Source of the DNA: Colius striatus
Taxonomy: Eukaryota; Chordata; Aves; Coliiformes; Coliidae
Direction of reading: 5' to 3'
DNA: 64,000 nt
Assembly: GCF_028858725.1 (NCBI RefSeq)
Contig: NC_084766.1
Location: 24,220,501 to 24,284,500 of the forward strand
Each line of letters begins with the position of its first letter. Positions within the stretch are counted from its first letter, which is position 1. Positions 23,453 through 34,600 of the stretch are shown in pieces. The position numbers were made by a program, and so were the translations under genes. The notes under the pieces were generated by a model. That model had not been told where the DNA came from. It did no database searches and worked only from the letters and a program-made list of their open reading frames with translations.

Positions 23453-25600
23453 CTGCGGGACGCACGGCAGCTTGGCATGGGTGGGCTGCCTGGTGCCAAA
23501 GGGTGTCCCCGCGCCCGCTCTGCCTGGCAGCAGCAGAGTGGGGCGAGCTCAGCCCCAACTCCTGGAGGCTGTGGGGCCGCCGTCGCCAGGATGGCTGGCT
23601 GCACGGAGCATGGGGCATAGGCCCCTTGGTGTCTGGGCTCAGATCCTTTCTGGTCTCATCTCGTCTTTCCCAGCGGGGAGGGGGCCGGGGGGAGTGACAC
23701 GGAGAGTCTGACTCAGAAGAAACCAGAGAAGGCACGGGCATCCAGGATGCTGGGCCAGTTCCAGGGATGATCCCAGACCCAGCCCTTCTCAACAGGTTCA
23801 GGGACAGTGGAACCTGCACAGGGTGTACATGGAAGGGCTGGGCCAGGATCACCCCTCCTCCCCTAGCCCTTCTCACCCCTAAAAGCAGTGTCTGGATGCT
23901 ACTTCACCTCAACATCTGGACCAAGCTGTAGAGGACACCTGTACTTTTCCCGACATCACAGCCCCACTGTGAGAGCTCCAACACCTCCTCCTTTCCCTCA
24001 GCTGCCTCTGACTTGGCTGACGGCACAGACCTGTGGAGCAGTGGCTGAGAGGCAGCCCCTGGCCAAGGCAGCGCTCCCTTGCTGCTGAGCCTCCGGCCCA
24101 CCCCAAAGCTGCGCTGGGAGCGAGGAGGAACCTGAGCTGGGACAGCAGCTGGGAAAATGATCTGCAGGGCTGGGGCCCCCAGGCCTCCATGCTGGCAATG
24201 CCCATCAATATTAAGCAGCGAGGTTGCCCCGGGGTCCTGCCAAGGCACGTTCTGAGCCTGGGCCAAGTGCTCGCCCCGGCACAGTGCCAAGCGGTGTTGC
24301 CACACCACAGAGTGCTTCCAGCAGGGACCGGCTCCCTGTGCCACTGTACCCACCGCACAGCCCCTGGGCAGCAGCACAGAGGGGAAGGGCAGGGGCTGCA
24401 GCAATCAGATGAACTGTCCAAAGGAGCCAAGGGCTTCCCTCTGCCCTGGGGCTGACCCCAAGGCTGGGAACAACTGCACAGGAGAACGCCAGACACACCA
24501 GCCCACCCCAAGTCACAGGTGTGGCTCCTGCCCAGGTTTCCTGCACTGTGGTAATGGAGAGATGGAATATGCAAACCCCAGTGCCACCCCTTCCCCTCAT
24601 TTTTCCTTGACTCTGCCAAGAGTTTTCCTCTGCAACACATCAGGTATGAAGTGAAGTGGCAATTTTCTGTTGTGCAGCCTTCGGGGAGCACCCGTCCCCA
24701 TGCTGTCAGTGAGCTGAGACAAAACGCTGCAGCCAGCTGCAAGTCCTGGGGTCAGCCCTCCCCTCCATGCACACAGGGTCTCCTGGCCCCCCAGGGACGT
24801 TTCCTCATCTACAGCAGTCTGGAGCTGCTAAGCAGGGAGCCCACAGAGAAGGCAGACAGCCAGCCCCAGGACAGGACCCCACTCTGTCCCCAGGCACCCG
24901 CCTGCAGAAAACTGCACAGCCACAGGCCCTCGCCTTGCCCACTGCCCTCCCCATGTCCCAGCGGGCACTGAGCCCACGGGGATAGAGACAGCATATCCAG
25001 CACCCGCCAGGCACAGCCAGGGCCCTGCTCCTGCCGGGTCCAGCCTCCCAGCCTCAGCCCTGTGGCACCCTCCAGTGGCACCGGGCTCCACAGCACCCAG
25101 CCTCACCGCGTAAAGGTGCCCGCGCCAACAGCCTAAAGCCCCTCTGCAGCCGGCACCATGGCACCCGGGATCCCCAGCCTCATGGCAGCCCTAGCATCCC
25201 CCCCATAGCTCCTCCAGGGCCACAGCGCACCCTCCCCCAACCTTCCAGCCCTACAGCTCCCCCGGCTTCTCCAGGCCCACAGGATAGCCCCCTGCTGCCT
25301 CCCAGCCCCGTCAGCCTCCGATCCCACAGCACGGCCCCCATCACCTCTCAGCCCTACAGCTCCCTCAGCCTCTCCGTGCCCTCAGCACACCCCCACTGCC
25401 TGCCAGCCCCCTCAGCTTCTCCAGGCCCACAGGATAGCCCCCTGCTGCCTCCCAGCCCCGTCAGCCTCCGATCCCACAGCACGGCCCCCATCACCTCTCA
25501 GCCCTACAGCCCCCTCAGCCTCTCCGTGCCCTCAGCACACCCCCACTGCTTCCCAGCCCCCCCATCTCCTCGCAGCGCCCCAGCCCCCGCCGGGCCCCCG
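23453..25600 (-). other. ZDHHC16 5'-UTR intron region
   Basis: About 2.1 kb lies between the first coding exon of ZDHHC16 and the divergent promoter. A splice acceptor directly upstream of the coding exon (TCCCGCAG on the minus strand) shows that this is intronic. I see no coding signal with conserved protein. The distal 300 bp hold a 150-bp tandem duplication. Possible donors for the non-coding exon exist near 25104 and 25825, but I cannot choose between them. Confidence 0.65.
25261..25560. repeat. Tandem duplication, two copies of 150 bp
   Basis: The block at about 25261-25410 is repeated at 25411-25560 with only a handful of differences, mostly at the copy edges. Both contain CCAGGCCCACAGGATAGCCC. 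A fragment of a third, more diverged copy seems to precede it (about 25225-25260). The sequence is C-rich on the plus strand and lies some 340 bp upstream of the EXOSC1 start. Confidence 0.92.
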
Positions 25601-25763
25601 GCACGCCGCAGTGGGAGCCGACCTGCCGCGCCGCCCGCTGCCTCCATCCCCGCCGTCCCGCCGCGCCCCCGGTCCCGGCCGCGGGCAGCGCCCGCCGCCC
25701 CCGCACTGCGCCGGCGCGCCGCCCACGCGCGGCATGCCGGGGAGCGCCCTCGGCCGGCGCCGG

Positions 25764-25782
25764 ACTACAGCTCCCAGCGGGC
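25764..25782 (+). promoter_or_regulatory. ZNF143 (SBS)-type element
   Basis: ACTACAGCTCCCAGCGGGC closely follows the ZNF143/Staf consensus ACTACAATTCCCAGMATGC. Such elements are common in vertebrate bidirectional promoters. Confidence 0.6.
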
Positions 25783-25851
25783 AGCGCGCCCCGCCGATGT
25801 CGGGAGAGCGAATAGCCGCCCCGCTTACGGAGCGGCCTTGCCGCTGGGCAA

Positions 25852-25856
25852 CCAAT
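25852..25856 (+). promoter_or_regulatory. CCAAT box (NF-Y)
   Basis: ACCAATAGG gives a forward CCAAT 41 bp before the EXOSC1 start codon. Confidence 0.5.
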
Positions 25857-25896
25857 AGGCGGAGGGCTTTCTGCGGGAGAACCCGCAGCAGCGAAC

Positions 25897-28031
25897 ATGG
25901 CGCCTCCCGTGCGGTTCTGCGTCCCCGGTGAGTGCGGGCGCGGGCGGCTCGCGGAGGGCTGGCGCGGGGATGCCCGCGGGGATGCCCGCAGCGGGGGACG
26001 CGGCTCCGGGGGCGGGCGGGCCCGTGATCGGGGTGGCCCGGGGTGGGGCGTGTCTGGGACTCGGGAATGTGTGAGGGGCTTCGGGGAGGCGGGTTTGTGC
26101 CGGGGATGCGGGGAGGGAGCGGCCCGGGGCCGCTGCGGCGCACGGGGTGCGGGAGCGGGCGCGCCGCCGGGGCGGCCCCTGAGCCCCTGTGCTGCAGGCG
26201 AGCGGCTGTGCAGCACGGAGGAGGCCACGGCTGGCAGCGGGACCTACACCCGGCACGGCTTCATCTTCTCCTCACTTGCTGGCTGCCTGGAGAAGAGGAG
26301 CGAGGACAGCGGGGTGAGCGTGGTAGGGCACACGCTGCCTGTCCCCAGAGCTGGCTGCCCGGCGCCGCGGCTGTGCGGCCCCGTCCCCGTGGGGAAACTG
26401 GGCTCCACCGGGGTCCAGCCGGAGCCAGCGGCGAGCCCGGGCCCGCACCGTCCACCAGCTGACCCCCGTGTCTGCTGCCCAACAGCTGCCTGTGGTGTCG
26501 GTGGTGAGGGACGCCGAGTCCCAGCTCCTGCCTGACGTGGGGGCCGTGGTCACGTGCAAGGTACAGTGGCATGTGCTGTGATGCTGAACCACACATCTGC
26601 GCGCTCAGCTGTGGGCTGACCTGTGCTCCTGGGCTTGTGTGGAGTGGGCTGAGGAGCCCCATGGCTCGTTAGTGCCCTCCAGATGGTCCCTGGCAGGGCA
26701 GAGGCTGGTGGCTCCCTTGGGCCCCTTGCTCACCAAGCAGCCAGTGTTGGCATGGGGACACCTGCTTCTTGACTTCACCAACCCTGAGACTGCAGTGGGC
26801 TGAGGGGAGGTTTTTATTTCCTCTCCCTTCCAGAAGTCTCTGGGGTAGGGAGGGCCTGGGGCAGCTGGGGGAAATGGTGTCCCAGCACAGGGATTAGTTT
26901 CCTTAGAGTCCCACTGGTGGGAGAGGAACTGGGATCACAGCAGGTCTCAGCCTTATCCTGTGTCTTGAATTGCATGAGTATCATCTTCCTTGCCTGGCTC
27001 GCTGCCAGCTGTGCCACCTCTGGTCACAGGAGTCCCAGTGAGACCTGAGCCCGCCCTCTGCCCTTTGGGCCTGGGGTGAAGGCTCTCATCCCCCTTCTCC
27101 TCCGGGCAGGTCTGCAGCATTAACTCCCGCTTTGCCAAGGTGCACATCCTGTACGTTGGATCCACGCCGCTGAAATCTACCTTCCGGGGGACCATACGGT
27201 AGGGAGCAGGCTGGGTTCCCTGTGAGACGGGGTGTCTGAGCACCCCACCCTCGTGGGGGGAGGAAGGCTTTTTCGGGGAGAACTCTGCCCTGAGCACCAG
27301 GCAAGTGTCCAGCAGCTCCTGGCGAGTGCCCAGGGCTGCCGGGGCAGCTCTTGCCTTGGGCTGCCGAGTTGCCTTCGCTTGCTGGCACTCAAATCCCTCC
27401 ATCTCCTCTTTCAGGAGAGAAGATATTCGAGCCACGGAGAAAGATAAGGTCAGTGAGGCACTGTCAGTGACTGTTCTGCTGCAGCTGCCACCGCCTTCTG
27501 CTGGTGGGGGATGTTTGCCCTGCTGCTGCTGAGCCCCTGACACACTGTGGGGTTTTTGCTGGCTTTCTCCCATGCAGGTAGAAGTGTACAAGAGTTTCCG
27601 CCCTGGGGACATAGTCCTGGCTAAAGTTGTATCCTTTCTCCTGCTGTGTCCTTTCCCCTGGCACCAGGAGGGCCTGCCAGACCGGCAGGTTTGCTCCAGT
27701 CTCTGCTGGAGGCCTTTCCCTTAACCCTGGCCCGCCCAGATCTCCCTGGGGGACGCGCAGTCCAACTACCTGCTGAGCACGGCAGAGAACGAGCTGGGCG
27801 TCGTAGTGGCACGAAGCGAGGCAGGTAGGGACCAGCCCTGGGTCACCCCATGCAGCCCCCCCCTTGCCACACAGGGGACCTCGATTCTGGGCAGGGGATC
27901 CCCTGAGCCATGTGCTGTCCCCAGGGGTGCAGATGGTGCCCATCAGCTGGTGCGAGATGCAGTGCCCACGGACACACACCAAGGACTTCCGTAAGGTGGC
28001 CCGTGTGCAGCCCCAGTTCCTGCAGACGTAA
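25897..28031 (+). CDS. EXOSC1: EXOSC1 (CSL4), RNA exosome cap subunit, 8 exons
   Basis: Exons 25897-25927, 26198-26313, 26486-26560, 27110-27198, 27415-27448, 27578-27628, 27740-27824 and 27925-28031 sum to 588 nt, or 195 aa, the same length as human EXOSC1. Matching blocks are MAPPVRFCVPGERL, GTYTRHGFIFSSLAGCL, ESQLLPDVGAVVTCK, INSRFAKVHILYVGS, the ATEKDKVEVYKSFRPGDIV run and SWCEMQCPRTHTKDFRKVAR, ending PQFLQT. The N-terminal domain is followed by an S1 RNA-binding domain (about residues 65-145) and a zinc-ribbon-like C-terminus. With EXOSC2 and EXOSC3 it caps the nine-subunit ring that guides RNA to the exosome nucleases. It shares a promoter with ZDHHC16 and ends tail-to-tail with PGAM1. 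Intron 6 is of U12 type. Confidence 0.97.
27629..27739 (+). other. EXOSC1: U12-type intron in EXOSC1 (intron 6)
   Basis: The 111-nt intron starts GTATCCTT, the full U12 donor. TCCCTTAAC at 27717-27725 differs by one base from the branch consensus TTCCTTAAC. It lies 15 nt before the terminal AG and there is no polypyrimidine tract after it. It separates GDIVLAKV from ISLGDAQ. Confidence 0.9.
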
Positions 28032-28139
28032 CGGGCTCTGCGGGGCCCTGGGGGCTGCTGGGCTCCACTCTCCTCCTGAGCAAAAGGCTGCAACAGCCCC
28101 ACGGGCCCTTTCTCCCAGCGTACATTTCTATTACTGGAT

Positions 28140-28145
28140 AATAAA
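28140..28145 (+). terminator. EXOSC1 polyadenylation signal
   Basis: AATAAA lies 109 bp after the EXOSC1 stop codon and is followed by TATGTTTTGGAAGCTGTGTG, a U/GU-rich downstream element. Confidence 0.88.
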
Positions 28146-28516
28146 TATGTTTTGGAAGCTGTGTGCTGTGCTCAGGGACAGCCCAGCAGGGCGGGTGTGG
28201 GCACAGCTTCCCCAGCGCTGTGCCCAGCTGTGAGGGAGGAAGCACGTGCTGGCTGCTCACTGCCGGGGAAGCACAACCCTGGGTGCAGCTGGGTGACACT
28301 GCACCAGGCACACCCCAGGTTAGTTTCCTGTCACACACGCACAAGCCCCAGCCCTCATCACCTGTCCTGCTGGCTCTGTGCTCAGCCCTGGGGCCCTGCC
28401 TCTCTTTACCCTTACAGCGCGGTGCCTTCCGCACCCCCATGCCTGCACACAGCACCCACACAGCAGAAGCCCACCCCCAAGGGAAGCACAGCCAGCCTGT
28501 CACTGCGTGTTACTCC

Positions 28517-28522
28517 TTTATT
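28517..28522 (-). terminator. PGAM1 polyadenylation signal
   Basis: TTTATT on the plus strand reads AATAAA on the minus strand, 780 bp beyond the PGAM1 stop codon. It faces the EXOSC1 signal about 370 bp away. Confidence 0.75.
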
Positions 28523-29301
28523 GAACCGGAACAAGACAGCTGCTATTGTCGGACAGATACACTGACCCCGTGCAAGGCCAGGCTCACAGTGCTGGCCGGG
28601 GGGATGCCCCAGCGACAGGGCCACGAACACACATATGCGATGGGGCACAGGCACCTGCTTCAGCAGCAGGACCAGGATGGGCTGCAGCTGGGGAAAAGAT
28701 GTGGCAGACATAAACCTCCAGACGACAGGCTCCCACCATCGTCCAAAATGAATAAGTTAAAGCAGGGGCTGGCAGAACTAGAGCCAGAGTTATGAGTACC
28801 ACATGCACCGAAATACAACCCTTCCAGTGCCCATGCCGCCCGGTCCTTGTGCCGCACACCCCCGAGGGGATGGGGCACCCATCTTGGTCGCTGCCTGCGC
28901 TGTGCTCACCCCCTGCTCCTGGGATGACTAAACCAAGCAACAAAACTACAGTAACCGTGTGACGAGAGCTGCCGGGGAAGCAAAGCAGAGGAAGAGCCTG
29001 GCACGCTGGGAATTGCTCGGCACATCCCCCTGCAGATGGCCAAGGGCTGGGATCTGGGCATAGAGAGGTATGCAGGTGCTGGCCAGCAGAGCTGGAGCTG
29101 CCTTTCACACCAGGCCTCCACACACACAGCTCCTTGCCCCAGGGCTGTCTGCAGAGGGGAGCCTGGTCCCGAGGGAACGGGCCTAATCCTGGAGAGCTGC
29201 TCCAGCTCTGCAGCTCCAAGTTCCTACAGCTGTGGGGGTGTGCACAGAGGGGTGGGGACGGCAGGGGGGCTCTACTACATGTGCTAGCCTGCTGCCCGCC
29301 C
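28523..29301 (-). other. PGAM1: PGAM1 3' untranslated region
   Basis: About 780 bp between the PGAM1 stop codon and the only canonical poly(A) signal downstream. It has no coding content. The length is typical for this gene family in vertebrates (inference). Confidence 0.65.
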
Positions 29302-31056
<1,755 letters not shown>

Positions 31057-31189
31057 GGCGGCGGAGCGGGGCTGCGGGACACGCGCGCGCTCGCTGCCTC
31101 CTCACGCTGCTGCCGCGCGAGACTGACGCTGCGCGCGCGGCCCCGCCCCGCCCCGCGCGGCTCCGGGGGGGAGGGGCGGAGGAGCCGTC

Positions 31190-31200
31190 GCGCATGCGCA
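31190..31200. promoter_or_regulatory. NRF1-type site
   Basis: GCGCATGCGCA matches 11 of 12 bases of the NRF1 consensus. It lies 134 bp upstream of the PGAM1 start codon in the shared promoter. Confidence 0.6.
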
Positions 31201-31540
31201 GAGCGGCGGGCGGGCGGAGGCGCACGTAGCGCATGGCGCGGCCGGGAAGGGCGGCGCGACCTTCAGGGCCGTGACGTCACGGCGGGGCACCGTCCATGCG
31301 GGGGCTGGTCATAGCCCCTCACCCGTGCGGCGGTACCGGCGCGGCTGCCGGCTCGGCTGCGCGCGGAGCGGCACCGGCGCCGCCTTCTTCCTCTGTTCGG
31401 GCGGGGGGGTGCCGGACGGCCTCGCGAGCTGACGGCTGCCCCTAGGCCCATCGTGTCTCCCGTCCCAGTCGCAGCCGGACGCGACCCGGCTTAGCTTCCG
31501 CGGCACCGCTCCCCGCTGGCCGCGCCGACAGACGCCTCGT

Positions 31541-31562
31541 GTAAGGGCAGCGCTGCCCTTAC
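31541..31562. promoter_or_regulatory. Perfect 22-bp palindrome upstream of RRP12
   Basis: The half GTAAGGGCAGC is followed directly by its exact reverse complement, with no spacer. It ends one base before the YY1-type motif, 68 bp upstream of the assigned RRP12 start codon. It could be a dimeric factor site, or a hairpin in the 5' UTR if transcription starts upstream. Confidence 0.6.
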
Positions 31563-31563
31563 C

Positions 31564-31575
31564 CAAGATGGCGGC
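31564..31575 (+). promoter_or_regulatory. YY1-type element overlapping an in-frame ATG
   Basis: CAAGATGGCGGC is the standard YY1 site found around starts of housekeeping genes. Its ATG at 31568 is in frame with RRP12, 21 codons upstream of the start assigned here. If transcription begins upstream of it, it could extend the protein. Confidence 0.6.
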
Positions 31576-31630
31576 AGGCGCCGGAAGCGGAAGGGGGCGA
31601 GGCGCGGCCGCACGTGGCGCCGGGTGCAGG

Positions 31631-34600
31631 ATGGCGCGGAGCGGGCGGCTCCGCTCTGGCGCCGCTGCCAAGCTGAAGCGATGGCGGAAGGGCCACAGCA
31701 GCGACTGCAACCCCGAGACCCGCCAGCACCGCCTGGCCGCCCGCAGCCGCTTCTGCAGCCGACCGGCGGGTGAGGGCAGGGAGGCGGGCGTGGGGGGCAG
31801 CGGGGCAGGGACACGGGCACGGCGCGGGTAGCTCCCTGGCTGTGCGCGGCCCTTCCCCGCGGCGGCTGCGGAGTCTCAGAGCTCTCTCGGAGCTACAGCT
31901 CCGGGAGACAAACACAACAAATTGGGCAGGACCAAGCCCGCGGGGTAATGAGTGCGTCCTCGTTACCGTCGCCGTGGCAGCGGGCCGGGGGGGCGAAACG
32001 ATGCGTGCCACCCCGCCGGGACCAGCTGCAAGGCGAGTGTCGGACGTGGGGAGGAGCGCGGCAGGGACTCCGGTTCAGAAGGCCGTGTGGTGGGGAAGAT
32101 AAACATTGCAGCCTGTGGGGTGCTGGAGTTCCGTGGCCCCGGCTGCTGTTGGCCAGTGGAACCTTCCTCCGGTGGACAAAGAAGCAGTTCCTGCAGCACA
32201 CAGTGTCCTCCTGCAGCTGGCTGCAAGCTGGTGTCTGGGTCTGAGGGACATGAAGCGTGTACCTTGGCCGTCTGGCTGTCAGGGCTCCGGGTGGAAGAAG
32301 ATAAATGAGGCAGAACACATGGAGCACCTCAGTATCAAATCCGTGACATGTCAAGACATGTCTGGGGAGACCAAGTGCTCCCCTCCATCGGTGTAGATGC
32401 CTGGACTGTGCCCTGGTTTATTGTCGCAGGAGGGAGGAGCTCTCTCCAGTTATTGCTGTGCTTTCTTCCGTGGTGGGGAAGCAGCATCTGTCCCCCATGT
32501 GCTGGAGATGAATGAGCTCCAGCAAAGTTGGTCAGGTTGGGTGGGGGAAAAGAAGAATGTGGGGATTTGGGAATAAACAGTGGAGCAGAACATGACTTTA
32601 GAGCTCTGAGCATACTTCATTTTCCCAGCAGAGAAAAGTAACTTGACAGTGGATGCGGTGAAACTGCACAATGAGCTGCAGTCGGGGTCCCTGCGCCTGG
32701 AGCAGGCGAGGGACGATGCCCAGCTCCGCATGGAGGAGGAGGATGCTGGGGAGGCTGCCACAGAGAGGTCCTCTGGCACCTTCCTGAGCGGGCTGAGCGA
32801 CTGCACCAACGTCACCTTCAGCAAGGTGCAGCGCTTCTGGCAATCCAACTCTGCTGCTCACAAAGAGGTATGGGCAGGGGCTGGGCTGGGAGGGTCTGGT
32901 GGGGGTGGCCCCACTGGCTGTGAGGCTGAGGCAACTGACCTGCCCTGCTTGCTGCTCGTAGATCTGTGCCGTGCTGGCAGCTGTGACAGAGGTGATCCGC
33001 TCACGAGGGGGCAAGGAAAGCGAGACAGAATACTTTGCCGTGCTGGTGAGTGATGCTTGTGGGGAGGAGCCATGGTGGGGAGCCTGAGTGTGCTCTCAAG
33101 AGGGATCCTTCCCCAGCAGAGCTGCCTTTGGGCTGCTGGTTTCCCTGCGCCACTTCCCAAGGCTTGAGGATGAGGAAGGGCTGGCCTGGGGTGAGCCTCA
33201 GCTTCCCTTTGCTCACCCATTCTCTGTTCACAGATGACCACGCTGGAGGCTGTGGAGTCCCCTGAGTCGCTGGCTGCTGTTGCCTACCTGCTCAACCTTG
33301 TCCTGAAGCGGTGAGTGGCTTGCAAAGGAGTGGGGAGAGAGATACCAGACTCCATCATGGAAGAGGAGCTGGTTCTTTTGCCCCATTCCCAGGCTGGGGA
33401 AATGACCCAACCAGGGTGGGCTGTGTGACTGTCACCAGCTGCCCTCTACTCTCATAGCTGACATGTCCTCTTCTCTCGGCAGGGTCCCAGGTCCTGTGCT
33501 CATAAAAAAGTTCTCAGATGCCTCAAAAGCCTTCATGAGTATTGTGTCCTCACAGGCCTGCAGCAACTCCACCTCTGCTCTGCGATGGGTGAGCAGCCAC
33601 GAGGCAGCCAGCTTTGCCTGGGGGTCTGCAGAGGGCTAGGGACAAGGCTGCTGCTGTCGGGTGCTGCTGAGTGCTCAGTCTAAGGTTGTTGCCATGGTGG
33701 GGGATCACTGCTGAGGTCATGCTAACGTCCCTGCTGCTCCCTTGTAGATCCTCTCTTGCCTGGCCACGCTGCTGCGGAAGCAGGACTTGGCAGCCTGGAG
33801 CTACCCCGTCACCCTCCAGGTGTATCACGGCTTGTTGAGCTTCTGTGTTCATACCAAGCCCAAGGTGAGGTCCTGGTGCTCCTGGCAAGGGATGCTACTG
33901 CCTTTGGGGCTCATTTCTGGGGCTGACCGTGTCCCAGGTTGGAGTCCCGTGGCCTCTACCCAGCTGTGCTGTCCTTCCCCCAGGTCCGGAAAGCGGCGCA
34001 GCACGGCGTGTGCTCCATCCTCAGGGGCAGCGAGTTCCTGTTTGGAGACGCAGCCCCAGAGCATCACCCTGCAGCACCCTCCACTGCCAAGTTCTGCGTG
34101 CAGGAGATCGAAAAGGCTGGAGGTGTGGGGTGCTAGAGCAGGGTGTCTGCAGCTGAATGCAGGAGACCCTGTGGCTGTGGGAGAATAAGAACTTGAAGGG
34201 AAGAGGGGAGGGTATGAGACGTCTCTGACGCACCAAAAGTGTTTTGAAGGGCTGTCAGACATCTGTCTGTTGCACTTCCATTCCCAGAAGTCATGGGGGT
34301 GTTCACACTGTCTCCTTGGGTCAGCTCAAGCGCTCTTACAGGGACTTTACCTCAGGCAGGGCTTTGTCACGGGGTGCCACAGGCTTAGACGTTTCTCTGC
34401 TCTCACAGGCACTAAGGAAGCGACCACCACCCTGCATGTCCTTTCCTTGCTGCGGGACCTGCTGCCCTGCTTCCCTGCAGCTGTGGTGAAGACCTGCTGT
34501 GAGACCTTGCTCCGAGTCATGACCCTCAGCCATGTGGTGAGTGTCCCCATGCTGGAGATGGTGAGGGCAGCCCCTTTTCCTCTCCACTGCGCCCTGGAAG

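Larger units (their letters stand above)
25600..25896. promoter_or_regulatory. Bidirectional CpG-island promoter of ZDHHC16 and EXOSC1
   Basis: Very CpG-rich DNA directly upstream of the EXOSC1 ATG at 25897, with no other gene between it and the ZDHHC16 leader. It contains a ZNF143-type element and a CCAAT box. TATA-less housekeeping type; the start sites are inferred. Confidence 0.75.
31057..31630. promoter_or_regulatory. Bidirectional CpG-island promoter of PGAM1 and RRP12
   Basis: 574 bp separate the PGAM1 start (minus, 31056) from the RRP12 start (plus, 31631). The DNA is CpG-dense, with GC boxes near 31140-31180, an NRF1-type site, a long palindrome and a YY1-type element near the RRP12 end. 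No TATA box is evident. Confidence 0.78.

Noticed and set aside
25897-26535. Unspliced 212-codon frame continuing from the EXOSC1 start
   Set aside because: Only the first ten codons and the exon 2 segment match EXOSC1; the rest is GC-rich intron reading.
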